64,000 nucleotides of DNA from Acidobacteriota bacterium (GTDB lineage: Bacteria > Zixibacteria > MSB-5A5 > GN15 > FEB-12). The translations under genes were made by a program, and so were the position numbers. Shown here one piece after another: positions 36,248-45,794 of the stretch. Position 1 is the stretch's first letter; every line of letters starts with the position of its first letter. Below the pieces are notes generated by a model, which saw only the letters and a list, made by a program, of their open reading frames with translations, ran no database searches and had not been told where the DNA came from. The DNA lies in NCBI GenBank assembly GCA_035529075.1, contig DATKXK010000013.1, positions 52,853 through 116,852 on the forward strand, written 5' to 3'.

Positions 36248-37606
36248 TTATATGAAGTAGCTCATGACCTTCGCGTGCAGGGCACGCGTCAGTTGCCTTT
36301 CGCTGGTCTCGACTATCAACCTGAAAATCGGCTCCGTATTCGATGCCCGCAACTGCAACCAGCCATCCGCAAAGTCAAAGCGCAACCCGTCACGACGGTC
36401 GACTTTCACCTTTCCGAGCAGCCGGTGTGCTTTTGTTTCGAAGCGTTTGAGTCTGATGGCGAAATCACCCGGAAGAGACGCTTTGGACTTTATACTATAA
36501 TACCTGGGAAATGTTTTTGCAAGCTCCGAAAGGCTGCCGGTTCCTCTCGCCAGGGCCTGCAGCACCAGGGCCGAGGCGATCAGTGCATCGCGACCCGCAT
36601 GGAAAGCGGGAAATATCACGCCGCCGTTGCCCTCACCGCCGATCACCGCCTTTTTCCGGCGCATCGCCTCCACCACGTTCGACTCACCTACTTTGGAGTA
36701 AGACACCCGTGACCCGAGCGCCTTGGCCACGTCCGCCGTAGCGCGCGACGTGGAAAGGTTTATCACGGTCGGTCCGTGCACCCGCTTGAGCACTTCGAGC
36801 ACGGCAATGGTAAGGGTGAGTTCCTCCCCTATGGGTCTGCCGCGCTCGTCCACCAAGGCCAGCCGGTCGGCATCCGGATCGCACGCCATCCCGAGATCGG
36901 CCTGGTGCCGCTGCACCGCCTGCGCCAGCTGCCGGAGGTTTTGCGGCACCGGCTCCGGACCACGCACAAAGTTGCCGTCGGCGTCACAATTGATTGCGAA
37001 CACCTCGACGCCGAGCTTTTCCAGAAGTTTCGGCAGGGCAACCGACCCGGCACCGTTGACGGCGTCGACGACAACTCGGAATTTCCGCCTCTTTATGGCC
37101 GGCCGGTCAAGTATTGACAGACTCAGTATTCTCTTGATGTGACGGTCGATCCACCCCTGCCAGCACGTGAACTTACCCAGCCGGTCGGCCGGACGGTAGG
37201 CAAAGCGGCGATGCGTGAGAATGCCCTGTAGCGACTCGAACTGCCGGGGCGTTATGAACCGGCCCGTGCCGTTAAAGAACTTCAGGGCATTCCATTGAGC
37301 CGGGTTGTGCGACGCCGTCACGCAGACACCGCCCGACGCCCCAAGCTCGCGGACCGCGATCCCGACGGTCGGTGTCGGGACCACACCGATATCGACCACG
37401 TTTACGCCGACGGAGACCAGCCCGGCCGTCACGGCCCGACGGACCATATCGCCGGACGGCCTGGTGTCGCAGCCTACCACCACGGTGCCGTTTTTCAGCA
37501 AGGTGCCGAACGCAGCTCCGTACGCGGCCACGAGTTCAGGGTCAAGCCCGCTGCCAACAATGCCGCGAATGCCCGACGTTGACGCTATGAGTTGCCGCTT
37601 CTTCAT
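36248..37606 (-). CDS. glmM: Phosphoglucosamine mutase-type phosphohexomutase
   Basis: A 452-residue alpha-D-phosphohexomutase converting glucosamine 6-phosphate to glucosamine 1-phosphate through a phosphoserine. SGIRGIVGSGLDPELV opens the protein. The phosphoserine loop is TASHNPAQWNALK with Ser99, the Mg site is CDPDADRLA, the sugar-selecting loop is GGEGNGGVI, and the phosphate-binding loop near the C-terminus is RASNTEPIFRLIVE. The GEGNG loop resembles the archaeal-like GlmM/ManB group rather than E. coli GlmM (GEQSG), so a broader substrate range is possible. Direct operon linkage to glmS supports the GlmM role. Confidence 0.9.
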   Translation of the reverse strand: MKKRQLIASTSGIRGIVGSGLDPELVAAYGAAFGTLLKNGTVVVGCDTRPSGDMVRRAVTAGLVSVGVNVVDIGVVPTPTVGIAVRELGASGGVCVTASHNPAQWNALKFFNGTGRFITPRQFESLQGILTHRRFAYRPADRLGKFTCWQGWIDRHIKRILSLSILDRPAIKRRKFRVVVDAVNGAGSVALPKLLEKLGVEVFAINCDADGNFVRGPEPVPQNLRQLAQAVQRHQADLGMACDPDADRLALVDERGRPIGEELTLTIAVLEVLKRVHGPTVINLSTSRATADVAKALGSRVSYSKVGESNVVEAMRRKKAVIGGEGNGGVIFPAFHAGRDALIASALVLQALARGTGSLSELAKTFPRYYSIKSKASLPGDFAIRLKRFETKAHRLLGKVKVDRRDGLRFDFADGWLQLRASNTEPIFRLIVETSERQLTRALHAKVMSYFI

Positions 37607-37753
37607 ACCTACTTGTATCGTACTATCCCGTCCCGGTTTGAGAGCAAGAAACGAATTCGGACCGCTGTTGGCAAACTACTTTCGGATCAGTAATCAGGCA
37701 TTCACCAGAGAAACCGCGCCGCGTGGCGGTCCGACCGGGCACAGGGCGGCAGC

Positions 37754-38554
37754 CTACCGGCCGTGCAGGATCGCCTTCATGGACCGGTGCAGGTGGCCGT
37801 TGGAAGCCAGAAGGTCCTCGTCAAAAACGGAGTAAGTTCGCCCGTCCAGGCGCGTCACCCTGCCGCCTGCCTCCGCCACAATGACCACGGCCGCGGCCGT
37901 ATCCCAAGGGTGAAGATACAGCTCCCAGAAACCGTCGATTCTTCCCGCCGCCAGCCAGCAAAGATCGATGGCGGCCGACCCCGGTCGCCTGAGGCCCTGG
38001 GCTTTCTTGGACATGCGGGCGAACAGGCCGAGGTTGTTTCGTCGCGCGCTGCCGATGTTGTACGCAAAGCCGGTCGCAAGCAGGGCGCGCTCCAGATTCC
38101 GCTGTGTCGAGACCCGAATCCTGCGGCCGTTCAGATAAGCCCCGAGACCCCGGCCTGCCGAAAACAGCTCTCGCCGCTCAGGATCGTACACGCAGCCAAG
38201 CACCGGCCGGCCCTCGTATTGAAGCCCCAGCGAGACGCAGTAGACCGGGAAACCATGTGAGTAGTTGACGGTCCCGTCCAGCGGGTCCACGAGCCACCGA
38301 TAGGCGGCCTCCCTTGATACCGCACAGCCTTCCTCGCTCAGGATGGCATGGCCGGGCCAGGTCTTTTCAATCCGGCCGATAATGTACCTCTCGGATTTCA
38401 GGTCGTACTCCGTCACGGGGTCTATCCGGCCCTTAAAGGAGACCCGGACAGACCGGGCAAAGCCCCGCCTCAGGATATCGCCGGCCTCGGTGGCCGTTTG
38501 CCCGGCAAACGCCAGCAGCCTTCTCAACTCGGCCTTCGACGGCTTTTCCTTCAT
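37754..38554 (-). CDS. Inositol monophosphatase family protein
   Basis: A 266-residue Mg-dependent phosphatase of the IMPase/SuhB/CysQ group. Metal ligands are in AILSEEGCAV (Glu pair), WLVDPLDGTVNYSHGFPVY (DPLDGT) and the late WDTAAAVVIVAEAGG. DPLDGTxN followed by GFP is the standard signature. The start ATG overlaps the stop of the second ABC transporter gene by 4 nt (ATGA), so it is translated with the exporter. The substrate may be inositol phosphate or another sugar phosphate; neighbours do not settle this. The 147 nt between its stop and glmM contain no clear signal. Confidence 0.93.
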   Translation of the reverse strand: MKEKPSKAELRRLLAFAGQTATEAGDILRRGFARSVRVSFKGRIDPVTEYDLKSERYIIGRIEKTWPGHAILSEEGCAVSREAAYRWLVDPLDGTVNYSHGFPVYCVSLGLQYEGRPVLGCVYDPERRELFSAGRGLGAYLNGRRIRVSTQRNLERALLATGFAYNIGSARRNNLGLFARMSKKAQGLRRPGSAAIDLCWLAAGRIDGFWELYLHPWDTAAAVVIVAEAGGRVTRLDGRTYSVFDEDLLASNGHLHRSMKAILHGR

Positions 38555-40383
38555 CGTCCGGCTGCTCCCGTTTCCAGTGAAGTCGCGACGGTCTCATTCT
38601 TGTACTGCATGAGATACAGTTTATGGTAAATCCCCTTGCGGGCCAGCAGCTCGTGATGCCGGCCCGACTCACGCAACCGGCCGTGATGAAGGACTATAAT
38701 CTTGTCAGCTTTCTCGATGGTGGAAAGGCGGTGCGCGATCACTATGGACGTTCTGCCTCTGAGAAGTTCGTCAAGGGCTTTTTGAATCAGTTGTTCCGTT
38801 TCGGTGTCGACGGAGCTTGTCGCCTCATCGAGTATCAGGACGTCGGGGTCAAAGGCCAGAGCACGCGCGAACGAAAGCAGCTGCTTCTGGCCCGTCGAAA
38901 GCGTCGCCCCCCGTTCCCGGACCTCGGTGTGAATGCCGTCGGGAAAACGATCCAGGAAACGGGTAAAGCCGACCCGGTCGAGCGCCCGGCGGACCTGCTC
39001 GTCGCTGATACCGGTGTCGCGGAGCCGCACGTTTCCCGCCAGGTCGCCGCTGAAAAGAAACACGTCCTGCAGCACCAGCCCGAGGTGGCCCCGCAACCGG
39101 GCCAGTGGAAGCTCCCTGATGTCCGTGCCGTCAAACTTTATGGAGCCTTTCTGGTAATCGTAAAAGCGGTACAGCAGGGAGATGAGCGAACTCTTGCCTG
39201 CCCCGGTGGCTCCCACGATGGCCACCTTCTGGCCCGGTTCGACCTCAAAGGATACATCCCTGAGCACCCAGTCCTCGTCATGATAGGCAAACCACAGCCC
39301 CTCCACCGATATCCTTCCCCTGAACGGACCGTCCTCCTTACGCTCCGCCGGCGGTTCAACGGCCGGCTGGGTGTCGAGAAGTCCGAAAATCCGCTCGGAT
39401 GAGGCCATCGAAGCCTGCAGAACGTTGTACTTTTCCGAGAGGTCACGAATAGGGCGGTAGAACATCTCGGTGAGCGTGATGAAAGCGACCAGTTGCCCGA
39501 AGGTCAGCAGTCCGCCCTGAATGCGCATGCCGCCGAAATACAGAACCAGGGCAACAGCCAGCGTGCCGATGACCTCCACGACGGGGAAATAGACTGCATA
39601 GTAATAAATCGAGCGGAAATGAGCCGCCCTCAGGTCGGTGTTGATGGCGTCAAACTGCTCGAACGTTTGCTTTTCGCGCGTAAAGAGCTGCACCACCCGT
39701 ATCCCCGTGATATGCTCCTGGAGAAAGGCGTTCAACCGGGCCACGCGCCCGCGCACCTCACGGTAGACGTTGCGCACCTTGAGACGAAATATGAACGACA
39801 CCGCGGCCAGCAGCGGCACGACCGCAAACGTGATCAGGGCGAGTTGCCAGTTGAAATACAGCATGGCCCCGATAATAAGGGCCAGCGAGAAAACGTCACC
39901 AATGATCGTCACCACGCCCGATGAGAACAGCTCGTTGAGAACGTTCACGTCACTGGTGACTCTCGTCAGCAGGCGCCCGACGGGATTCCTGTCAAAGTAG
40001 GATACGTGCAGCCTCTGTATATGACGGATCACCTGCGTGCGAATGTCGTGCAGCACCTTCTGTCCGAGCCAGATAGTAATGAACGTCTGCGCATAGCGAG
40101 TGGCGAAGGCCAGCAGCACCGCACCCAGGAAGGCAAGAGCGTACAGACCGAGCCGGTCCACGCGGCCTTCGGCCGACAGTTGAACGTTCTTGATGGCGTC
40201 GTCAATCGCCAGCTGGGTCAGCTTGACGAACGAGATCTGCAGCACGGAACCAACCAGAAGAAGGAGAATGGCAAGCGTGACAATCGGTCGGTGCGGCCGC
40301 AGGTAGGCCAGCAGCCGTTTCATCAGCCGCGCGTCGTACGCTTTGCCCAGCGCTTCTTCTTCGTGGAATGATCCAGCCGCCAT
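38551..40383 (-). CDS. ABC exporter half-transporter (consensus-site subunit)
   Basis: A 610-residue fusion of a six-helix membrane domain (about 35-330) and a nucleotide-binding domain. Walker A is VGATGAGKSS, the signature is LSTGQKQ, and Walker B with catalytic Glu is VLILDEATSSVDTETEQ; the switch His is in VIAHRLSTIEKADK. It directly follows the other half (TAATG overlap), so the two make a heterodimer of the type BmrCD or TM287/288. In such pairs one ATP site is catalytic: this subunit supplies the normal Walker B Glu. Exported substrates of such pairs are drugs, lipids or peptides; none can be named here. Confidence 0.95.
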   Translation of the reverse strand: MAAGSFHEEEALGKAYDARLMKRLLAYLRPHRPIVTLAILLLLVGSVLQISFVKLTQLAIDDAIKNVQLSAEGRVDRLGLYALAFLGAVLLAFATRYAQTFITIWLGQKVLHDIRTQVIRHIQRLHVSYFDRNPVGRLLTRVTSDVNVLNELFSSGVVTIIGDVFSLALIIGAMLYFNWQLALITFAVVPLLAAVSFIFRLKVRNVYREVRGRVARLNAFLQEHITGIRVVQLFTREKQTFEQFDAINTDLRAAHFRSIYYYAVYFPVVEVIGTLAVALVLYFGGMRIQGGLLTFGQLVAFITLTEMFYRPIRDLSEKYNVLQASMASSERIFGLLDTQPAVEPPAERKEDGPFRGRISVEGLWFAYHDEDWVLRDVSFEVEPGQKVAIVGATGAGKSSLISLLYRFYDYQKGSIKFDGTDIRELPLARLRGHLGLVLQDVFLFSGDLAGNVRLRDTGISDEQVRRALDRVGFTRFLDRFPDGIHTEVRERGATLSTGQKQLLSFARALAFDPDVLILDEATSSVDTETEQLIQKALDELLRGRTSIVIAHRLSTIEKADKIIVLHHGRLRESGRHHELLARKGIYHKLYLMQYKNETVATSLETGAAGR

Positions 40384-42146
40384 TAGAGCCGCTCCAGTTC
40401 CATGGCCAGAAGTTGCGAACGATACAGACGTGCATACCGGCCGTCGAGAGGCATCAACTGCTCGTGCGTCCCCTGCTCCGCTATCCGGCCGTCTTCGAGG
40501 AAAAGAATCACGTCCGCATCCTTGACCGACGAAACGCGGTGGGAGATTATCAGGGTTGTGAGGTTCCGCACGTGCTCATGAATCCGCTGATTGATCTCCT
40601 GTTCGGTCTCGGTGTCAACCGAGGAGGTGGCGTCATCGAGGATCAGGATGGCCGGTCGGACCAGCAGTGCCCGGGCGATGGCCGTACGCTGTTTCTGCCC
40701 GCCCGAAAGCGTGATCCCGCGTTCGCCCACGACCGTTCCGTACCCGCCGGGAAACTTGTCGATGTCGGCCGCCAGCGCCGCCACCCGGGCCATACGCGCA
40801 ACCTCGTCGTCGCTCACCCCTTCGCGTCCGAACGCTATATTGGCCCGTATGGTATTGGAAAAGAGAAAGGGCTCCTGGGTGGCAAAACCGATCTGCCGCC
40901 GCAGCGCCTCCAGGCTCCAGTCGTTGATGTCAACGTCGTCAATAGCTATCCGTCCGCGTTCAACCGGGTAGAGCCTGACCAGCAGCGACACGAGCGTGGT
41001 TTTGCCGGAGCCGGTCAGTCCCAGCAGGCCCACCGTCTGGCCCGGCTCAATTGTAATGCTGACGTCTTTTAAGACGGGCTCGCCGTTGTAACTGAACCGG
41101 AGATGGTGCAACGCTATCTTGCCCCTGATCTGTCCCCTGTTGAGATTGCCGCCGACGTCCCTTATCCCGGGGCGGGTAAAAAGGATCTTGTTGATCCGAT
41201 CCAGCGACGCCGTTCCTCTCTGGTAGAGCGATACGACCCACCCGACGGCCATGAGCGGCCAGAGCAGCATGCCCAGGTAACCCAGGAAAGCTACAATGGT
41301 CCCCAGCGGTATGCTTCCGTCTATCACCAGCCGGCCTCCGACGTACAGGACGGCCAGGGTCAGACTGAGGCCGATAGTCTGGATGAGCGGGAAAAACGTC
41401 GCCTGGAGCTTTCCCATGTCGACGTTCAGGTCCTGGTAGACACGGGACAGGCGGCCGAAGTTGGCAGCCTCGGCGTCCTCCTGGCGATAGGCCTTGACCA
41501 CGCGAATACCGGCGAGGTTTTCCTGGGCGGTCGCGGTCAGCCGGGCGAAGTGCTCCTGAATCTGGACCGATTTCCTGTGCACGAGATTGCCCAGCCGGTT
41601 CACGGCGAACGGCAACAACACGGCCGGCGCCAGCGCGTACATCGTAAGCTTGGGCGAGAGGAAAAGCATCATGGGCACCGATATGAGCACCGTGATGAGC
41701 GTATTGGACATATGCATGATGCCGGGACCGGCCATCATGCGCACCGCTTCGATATCGCTGGTGACCCGCACCATAATGTCGCCGGTACGGTTCTGGTCAT
41801 AGAACGACGGCGAGAGGGTCTGCAGGTGGGCTGCCAGCTCTCCCCTGAGGTCGTACTCCAGCCGCCGCGACATCCAGATGATCGTCCGGCGGGTAAGGAA
41901 ACGGAACACCGCGGCGCCAAGGGAAAGCCCTACCATGATCAGCACCCACAGGCCGATCTGCTGCAGCGGGGCGCCGGCCTCGAGCAGGTCAACGACGATT
42001 TTGCTGATATACGGTGTCAGCAGCATCAGGCCGTTCGTCAGAACCAGCACAATGCCGCCCGCGACAAGATACCCCCTGTAGCGGCGAAGGTATTTGACAA
42101 GGGTACTGAAACGGCTGCGTTCCGGCCTGGTACTGTCCTCAGTCAC
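40383..42146 (-). CDS. ABC exporter half-transporter (degenerate-site subunit)
   Basis: A 587-residue partner of the downstream ABC gene. The six-helix membrane domain covers about 30-320. The nucleotide-binding domain has Walker A GLTGSGKTT and signature LSGGQKQRTAIARA, but Walker B ends in LILDDATSSVD, with Asp where the catalytic Glu is expected; the switch His is in IISHRVSSVKDAD. This is the usual asymmetry of heterodimeric exporters such as BmrC. The start is GTG 42146, without an evident ribosome-binding site. It follows the large secreted protein gene by 43 nt. Confidence 0.95.
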   Translation of the reverse strand: MTEDSTRPERSRFSTLVKYLRRYRGYLVAGGIVLVLTNGLMLLTPYISKIVVDLLEAGAPLQQIGLWVLIMVGLSLGAAVFRFLTRRTIIWMSRRLEYDLRGELAAHLQTLSPSFYDQNRTGDIMVRVTSDIEAVRMMAGPGIMHMSNTLITVLISVPMMLFLSPKLTMYALAPAVLLPFAVNRLGNLVHRKSVQIQEHFARLTATAQENLAGIRVVKAYRQEDAEAANFGRLSRVYQDLNVDMGKLQATFFPLIQTIGLSLTLAVLYVGGRLVIDGSIPLGTIVAFLGYLGMLLWPLMAVGWVVSLYQRGTASLDRINKILFTRPGIRDVGGNLNRGQIRGKIALHHLRFSYNGEPVLKDVSITIEPGQTVGLLGLTGSGKTTLVSLLVRLYPVERGRIAIDDVDINDWSLEALRRQIGFATQEPFLFSNTIRANIAFGREGVSDDEVARMARVAALAADIDKFPGGYGTVVGERGITLSGGQKQRTAIARALLVRPAILILDDATSSVDTETEQEINQRIHEHVRNLTTLIISHRVSSVKDADVILFLEDGRIAEQGTHEQLMPLDGRYARLYRSQLLAMELERL

Positions 42147-42189
42147 TGCACAATCTCAATGGTAGCAGAGTCTTAAACAACTGTGACGG

Positions 42190-44451
42190 TCAATAGTTCA
42201 GCATGTTGGAAAACAGGTGGATGGCCTCGAGGTTCAGTTCCGAGATCATCTCGATCAGGGGCAGACCGCAGTAAATTATCTGGCCATCCCCCAGCCGGGA
42301 GACGGATAGCAGCGTAGCCCCGGTAGGGGTAACGTACACGCATTCGGCAGGCGCTACAATCGCAGCGGAAACGTGTCGCCGGCGGGCAAACGCAGCCAGC
42401 AGGTCACTTTCGTTGATGGCGTGTGGCTGGATGAGAATCCGTGCCTGGCTGATGCGGTTGAGCAATTCCGACCCGTCCACCGACTCCTGGGCGGGAACCA
42501 GTGATACCGGGAGAACACCCTCCGGCCAGTCACCCGGCTGTCCGAACACCACCAGTGACCCGCCGTACCGAAGGTAGTCCTCGACCCGACCTTTGATCCG
42601 GCGAAACGACGGGTAGTCACGGAGCGCACCCGAACCGATGATGATGACGTTGTAGGCGTCAAGGTCGGCGGTCAGCAGTGAACGGTCGGTCAGCGGCTGG
42701 AAGGCGGCATCGGTCATGCGCAGAATGTCTTCCAGAAGGCCAGTGGTGTCCGGCAGGAATCCGACCTTCACCTTATCATCGATGCGACAGGATGCGATGC
42801 GAATGCGGCCTGTATCGACGGCTACCTGCCGGCCGTCAACTGAAAGCGAAACGATCTGTTCGTGGATGCCCAGCTCAAACAGGTTCGAAACGGAAAAGGG
42901 TATGCGCACCGTCTGCTGCGTGTGCCCCTTATCGAGCTGCAACTCCTGGCGGTAGGCTCCGGCGAACACCCCCCGCGGCGTAACCAGGTCAAGCTTCACT
43001 ATCCCGTAGTAGTGCCTGGGCTTGGTGATTACCACTTTCCAGTTCATGGAGGCCACTACCTTGTCCACGTTCAGGCGGGCAAACGGCTGAATGAGGTGAA
43101 AGTCCGGTTGGAAACGAACGTCCAGGTCGGGTGCCTCCCATATGGGTACGGTCGACGACACGGCCAGCGGAAGTCGCCCGTACGCGAGTTCCGCCGTAAA
43201 CAGCAGCGATTCGGGCATCTGCGCCTCGAGGCGAGCCCGGTCAACGTCTATCAGGTATTCGCGCACGAACGATTGATGCGGCTCAACCGTATGCTGGGCG
43301 GAATCAAGCACTTCCGGCACCGTGTCCCAATACGGGTGAAAGCGGACCTGCGAAAGCACAATCTCCTGCGGACCGTCCACCGAGAGAGAGGCTCGAAACT
43401 TCAACTTCGGTCCGTGCGGAGAATCGCGGAGGACAATCTCCCCCTGCCAGTTCATGCCGACTTCGTGCAGTACCGCGCGCTGCGCTCTGTCGCGCAACCG
43501 GCGCAGGTACGCGGGGAAACCCGGAACGTCGGAAAGATCTCGCTCTGATTCGACCTGCTCGAGCAGGGTCACGAGATCTCTGAAACCGGCCATGATGTTC
43601 TCCACCCGCTTCCGGCCGACGCTGTTCTGCGTCAGGCCGAAAAACGACAGGAAATTACGAACCCGCTTCTGGAAGGCCTGCCTCGCAGCTCCTTCGGCGA
43701 GAACGGAATCGATGACCGCCGGGAGCCGGATCGTACGCAGCCCGGAGAGGAAGTCGGGGTCCTGCCGCACCGACGGCAGGGCATGCTTGATCAATTCGTA
43801 CCGGACCAGGCGCTCCGAGGGCAAATCGGCAGGCCGAAGCCATGAGTATAACGACGTCACCTCGGTTAACATGCGCTGCCGGTACCGCGCGTACAGTTCG
43901 TGAGCGTTGAGCGTGACCGTTGTCAACGGCTCGTACGGGTACGTATCGTCACCGGACCGCCGGTAGATCTTCATGATGTTAAAAATGGCGGCGGTGTCCT
44001 GCGGCAACTCCGCCAGCCGCAGCGCAAGCTGCCGGCACTGGGCGCGGCCGCCGCTCTCTCCGAGGATGACGATATCAGGCCGTCGCTCAGCCAGAAGGCT
44101 CGCCAGCACGGAATCGACGGCCGTAGAATCGTTCGCATCGGCGAAGAACGTGTGCAGGTACAGTCCCCGGCCCTCGACCTCCCGGGTGGCCACCCCGAAA
44201 CCGGAGCCCACGCCGAACGTCACCAGGTCCAACCGGCAACCGTAACTGTCGTTAAGATAGTAGAGGGTGCCCCAGTCTACGCTCTCCGGCTCGTCGAACA
44301 GGTACATGACGCGGATGTCGCACAGGGCGTAAGCGGCCGGATCGGCGGCACGGGCACTGCCGCCGCTGAAGCTGGAGAGATTGAACGCGATCAGCAGGCA
44401 AAACGAGAATGCCGCTGCGCGCACCATGCCTTTGCTTACCAACTTGCTCAT
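42190..44451 (-). CDS. Large exported protein of unknown function with two Rossmann-like ends
   Basis: A 753-residue protein I do not recognise. From ATG 44451 it has a long N-region and signal peptide (MVRAAAFSFCLLIAFNLSSF, then SARA/AD). The mature N-terminal about 130 residues look alpha/beta (RVMYLFDEPESVDWGTLYYL, then RRPDIVILGESGGRAQ). A helical middle follows, then beta-rich segments at about 360-560. The last 190 residues resemble a class I glutamine-amidotransferase-like fold (DAYNVIIIGSGALRDYPSF, YLRYGGSLVVFGQP), without an obvious catalytic Cys. It is placed upstream of the ABC exporter, perhaps cotranscribed. ATG 44427 is an alternative start. Upstream TTGACA-N18-TATATT lies 5 nt before ATG 44451. 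Confidence 0.75.
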   Translation of the reverse strand: MSKLVSKGMVRAAAFSFCLLIAFNLSSFSGGSARAADPAAYALCDIRVMYLFDEPESVDWGTLYYLNDSYGCRLDLVTFGVGSGFGVATREVEGRGLYLHTFFADANDSTAVDSVLASLLAERRPDIVILGESGGRAQCRQLALRLAELPQDTAAIFNIMKIYRRSGDDTYPYEPLTTVTLNAHELYARYRQRMLTEVTSLYSWLRPADLPSERLVRYELIKHALPSVRQDPDFLSGLRTIRLPAVIDSVLAEGAARQAFQKRVRNFLSFFGLTQNSVGRKRVENIMAGFRDLVTLLEQVESERDLSDVPGFPAYLRRLRDRAQRAVLHEVGMNWQGEIVLRDSPHGPKLKFRASLSVDGPQEIVLSQVRFHPYWDTVPEVLDSAQHTVEPHQSFVREYLIDVDRARLEAQMPESLLFTAELAYGRLPLAVSSTVPIWEAPDLDVRFQPDFHLIQPFARLNVDKVVASMNWKVVITKPRHYYGIVKLDLVTPRGVFAGAYRQELQLDKGHTQQTVRIPFSVSNLFELGIHEQIVSLSVDGRQVAVDTGRIRIASCRIDDKVKVGFLPDTTGLLEDILRMTDAAFQPLTDRSLLTADLDAYNVIIIGSGALRDYPSFRRIKGRVEDYLRYGGSLVVFGQPGDWPEGVLPVSLVPAQESVDGSELLNRISQARILIQPHAINESDLLAAFARRRHVSAAIVAPAECVYVTPTGATLLSVSRLGDGQIIYCGLPLIEMISELNLEAIHLFSNMLNY

Positions 44452-44456
44452 GCCGA

Positions 44457-44486
44457 AATATATCCGACCGCGAGAACCGTTGTCAA
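44457..44486 (-). promoter_or_regulatory. Promoter before the large exported protein gene
   Basis: TTGACA (44481-44486), 18-nt spacer, TATATT (44457-44462), then TCGGC and ATG 44451. Transcription would begin at about the ATG (leaderless), or leave a 23-nt leader for ATG 44427. Confidence 0.65.
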
Positions 44487-44519
44487 AGTTGAAATTCCGA
44501 CCGGGCTGCACGGACCGCA

Positions 44520-44885
44520 TCATCCGAGGACCTCTTCGTCATCGGCGCGCCAGGCCGGGTCGACAATGCACAGAAACATCAGATCCGACTCTCCCGTGTT
44601 CTCAATCCACTGCACGCAGCCGGGCGGAATGTCGACGGCATCCCCCGCCGCGACGTCGACCTGCTCATCGTCGACGCGCATTCGGCCCTTACCGGCCACG
44701 ATGTAGTACACCTCGCTGGCGGCCAGGCGGTGCTTTATCGACGCCTGCCCGGGCGCCACGACGGCCCGGGCCAGAGAGTAACGCCCCGAGAACCGGTAGT
44801 CGCGGCCCGGATGGAAAAGCTCCCGCAGGCGGGTACCGTCACCGGCAATGATCTCCTCGCAGTCGTGCAGTTTTCGGATCAGCAC
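44520..44885 (-). CDS. Cupin domain protein
   Basis: A 121-residue small beta-barrel protein. Cupin motif 1 is approximated by SIKHRLAASEVYYIVAGKGRM and motif 2 by DAVDIPPGCVQWIENTGESD. Motif 1 of metal cupins, G(X)5HXH(X)3,4E(X)6G, is recognisable as H-x4-E-x6-G with one His (KHRLAASE), so a metal site is possible but reduced. GTG 44885 follows GAGGAAAGG; the frame continues upstream to 45101 but that part lies across the etfB terminator and etfB itself. The function of single cupins is not predictable; sugar isomerase or ligand-binding roles are common. Confidence 0.88.
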   Translation of the reverse strand: MLIRKLHDCEEIIAGDGTRLRELFHPGRDYRFSGRYSLARAVVAPGQASIKHRLAASEVYYIVAGKGRMRVDDEQVDVAAGDAVDIPPGCVQWIENTGESDLMFLCIVDPAWRADDEEVLG

Positions 44886-44933
44886 AGCGCGCCTTTCCTC
44901 AGACCGTATATCGGCAGTACGTACTACCCCAAA

Positions 44934-44957
44934 GAAAAAAGCCGCCGGGTGGCGGCC
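44934..44957 (-). terminator. Terminator of etfB
   Basis: GCCGCC-ACCC-GGCGGC followed by TTTTTTC on the minus strand (stem 44956 to 44941), 8 nt after the etfB stop. Confidence 0.92.
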
Positions 44958-44964
44958 TTCTTTC

Positions 44965-45750
44965 TCATATAACCTGGTTGTCCCGCAGCTTGCTGAACAG
45001 CTTGTCGGCGATCTCCTCCGGCGTTTCACCTTCGATGATCTCCCCCTTGGGTCGCGGGGCAGGCGCCGAAATCTTGACCGTCTCGGTTCTGGAGTCGGCA
45101 CCGATGCCGGAACCGTCCAGATCGAGATCAGCCGCCGACCATTTTGTAATGACCTTCTTCTTCGCCGCCATCTTACCTTTTAGCGACGGCAGCCGAGGCT
45201 CGTTGATTTCTTTGACAACGGACACGACGGCCGGCAGCCTGACCTCGACGACGTCATAGCCCTCTTCGGTCATGCGAAAGACCGTCGCTTTGCCATCGCC
45301 GATACTCTCGAACTTCTTGACGAACATCACCTGAGCGAGATCGAGACAGCCGGCCACCGCCCCGGGTACCTGCGCGGAATCGGAGTCGACCGCCTGCTTG
45401 CCTGCCAGCACGAGGTCGAAATCCCCTAGTTTCTTAAGGCCCGCGGCCAGGATTTTGCCGATCGCCTGAGGGTCTGAGTCGGCAAACCGCTCGTCGGTCA
45501 GCAGGTAAGCGTCGTCGACTCCGAGGGCCATGCAGGCACGCAAAGCCGACTCGGTCCGATCACTGCCGACGGACATGACGACGCACTGACCGCCGGTCTT
45601 TTCCTTGAGCCGCAACCCCTCCTCAACGGCAAACTCATCGTGCGGGTTTACCACACCCGGCCCCTGCGGCAGAACCACCGTGTTAGCCGCTTCGTCAACT
45701 TTTATCAACGCTATCTCGGGGACCTGCTTAACAAGCACAACGATATTCAT
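44965..45750 (-). CDS. etfB: Electron transfer flavoprotein beta subunit
   Basis: A 261-residue ETF beta subunit, which with EtfA carries electrons from acyl-CoA dehydrogenases to the quinone pool or a bifurcating enzyme. NIVVLVKQVPE, NPHDEFAVEEGLRLKEK, the ALRACMALGVDDAYLLTD segment, DFDLVLAGKQAVDSDSAQVPG (AMP-binding region) and LPAVVSVVKEINEPRLPSLKG are all typical. ATG 45750 follows GATGAGG and fits the promoter at 45795-45823; the frame to 45795 overlaps that promoter. etfA, normally next to etfB, is absent: the gene stands alone between its own promoter and terminator. Confidence 0.94.
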   Translation of the reverse strand: MNIVVLVKQVPEIALIKVDEAANTVVLPQGPGVVNPHDEFAVEEGLRLKEKTGGQCVVMSVGSDRTESALRACMALGVDDAYLLTDERFADSDPQAIGKILAAGLKKLGDFDLVLAGKQAVDSDSAQVPGAVAGCLDLAQVMFVKKFESIGDGKATVFRMTEEGYDVVEVRLPAVVSVVKEINEPRLPSLKGKMAAKKKVITKWSAADLDLDGSGIGADSRTETVKISAPAPRPKGEIIEGETPEEIADKLFSKLRDNQVI

Positions 45751-45794
45751 GCAAACCTCATCTCGCGTCGCGAAGTCACTTGGTTTTGACTCCA

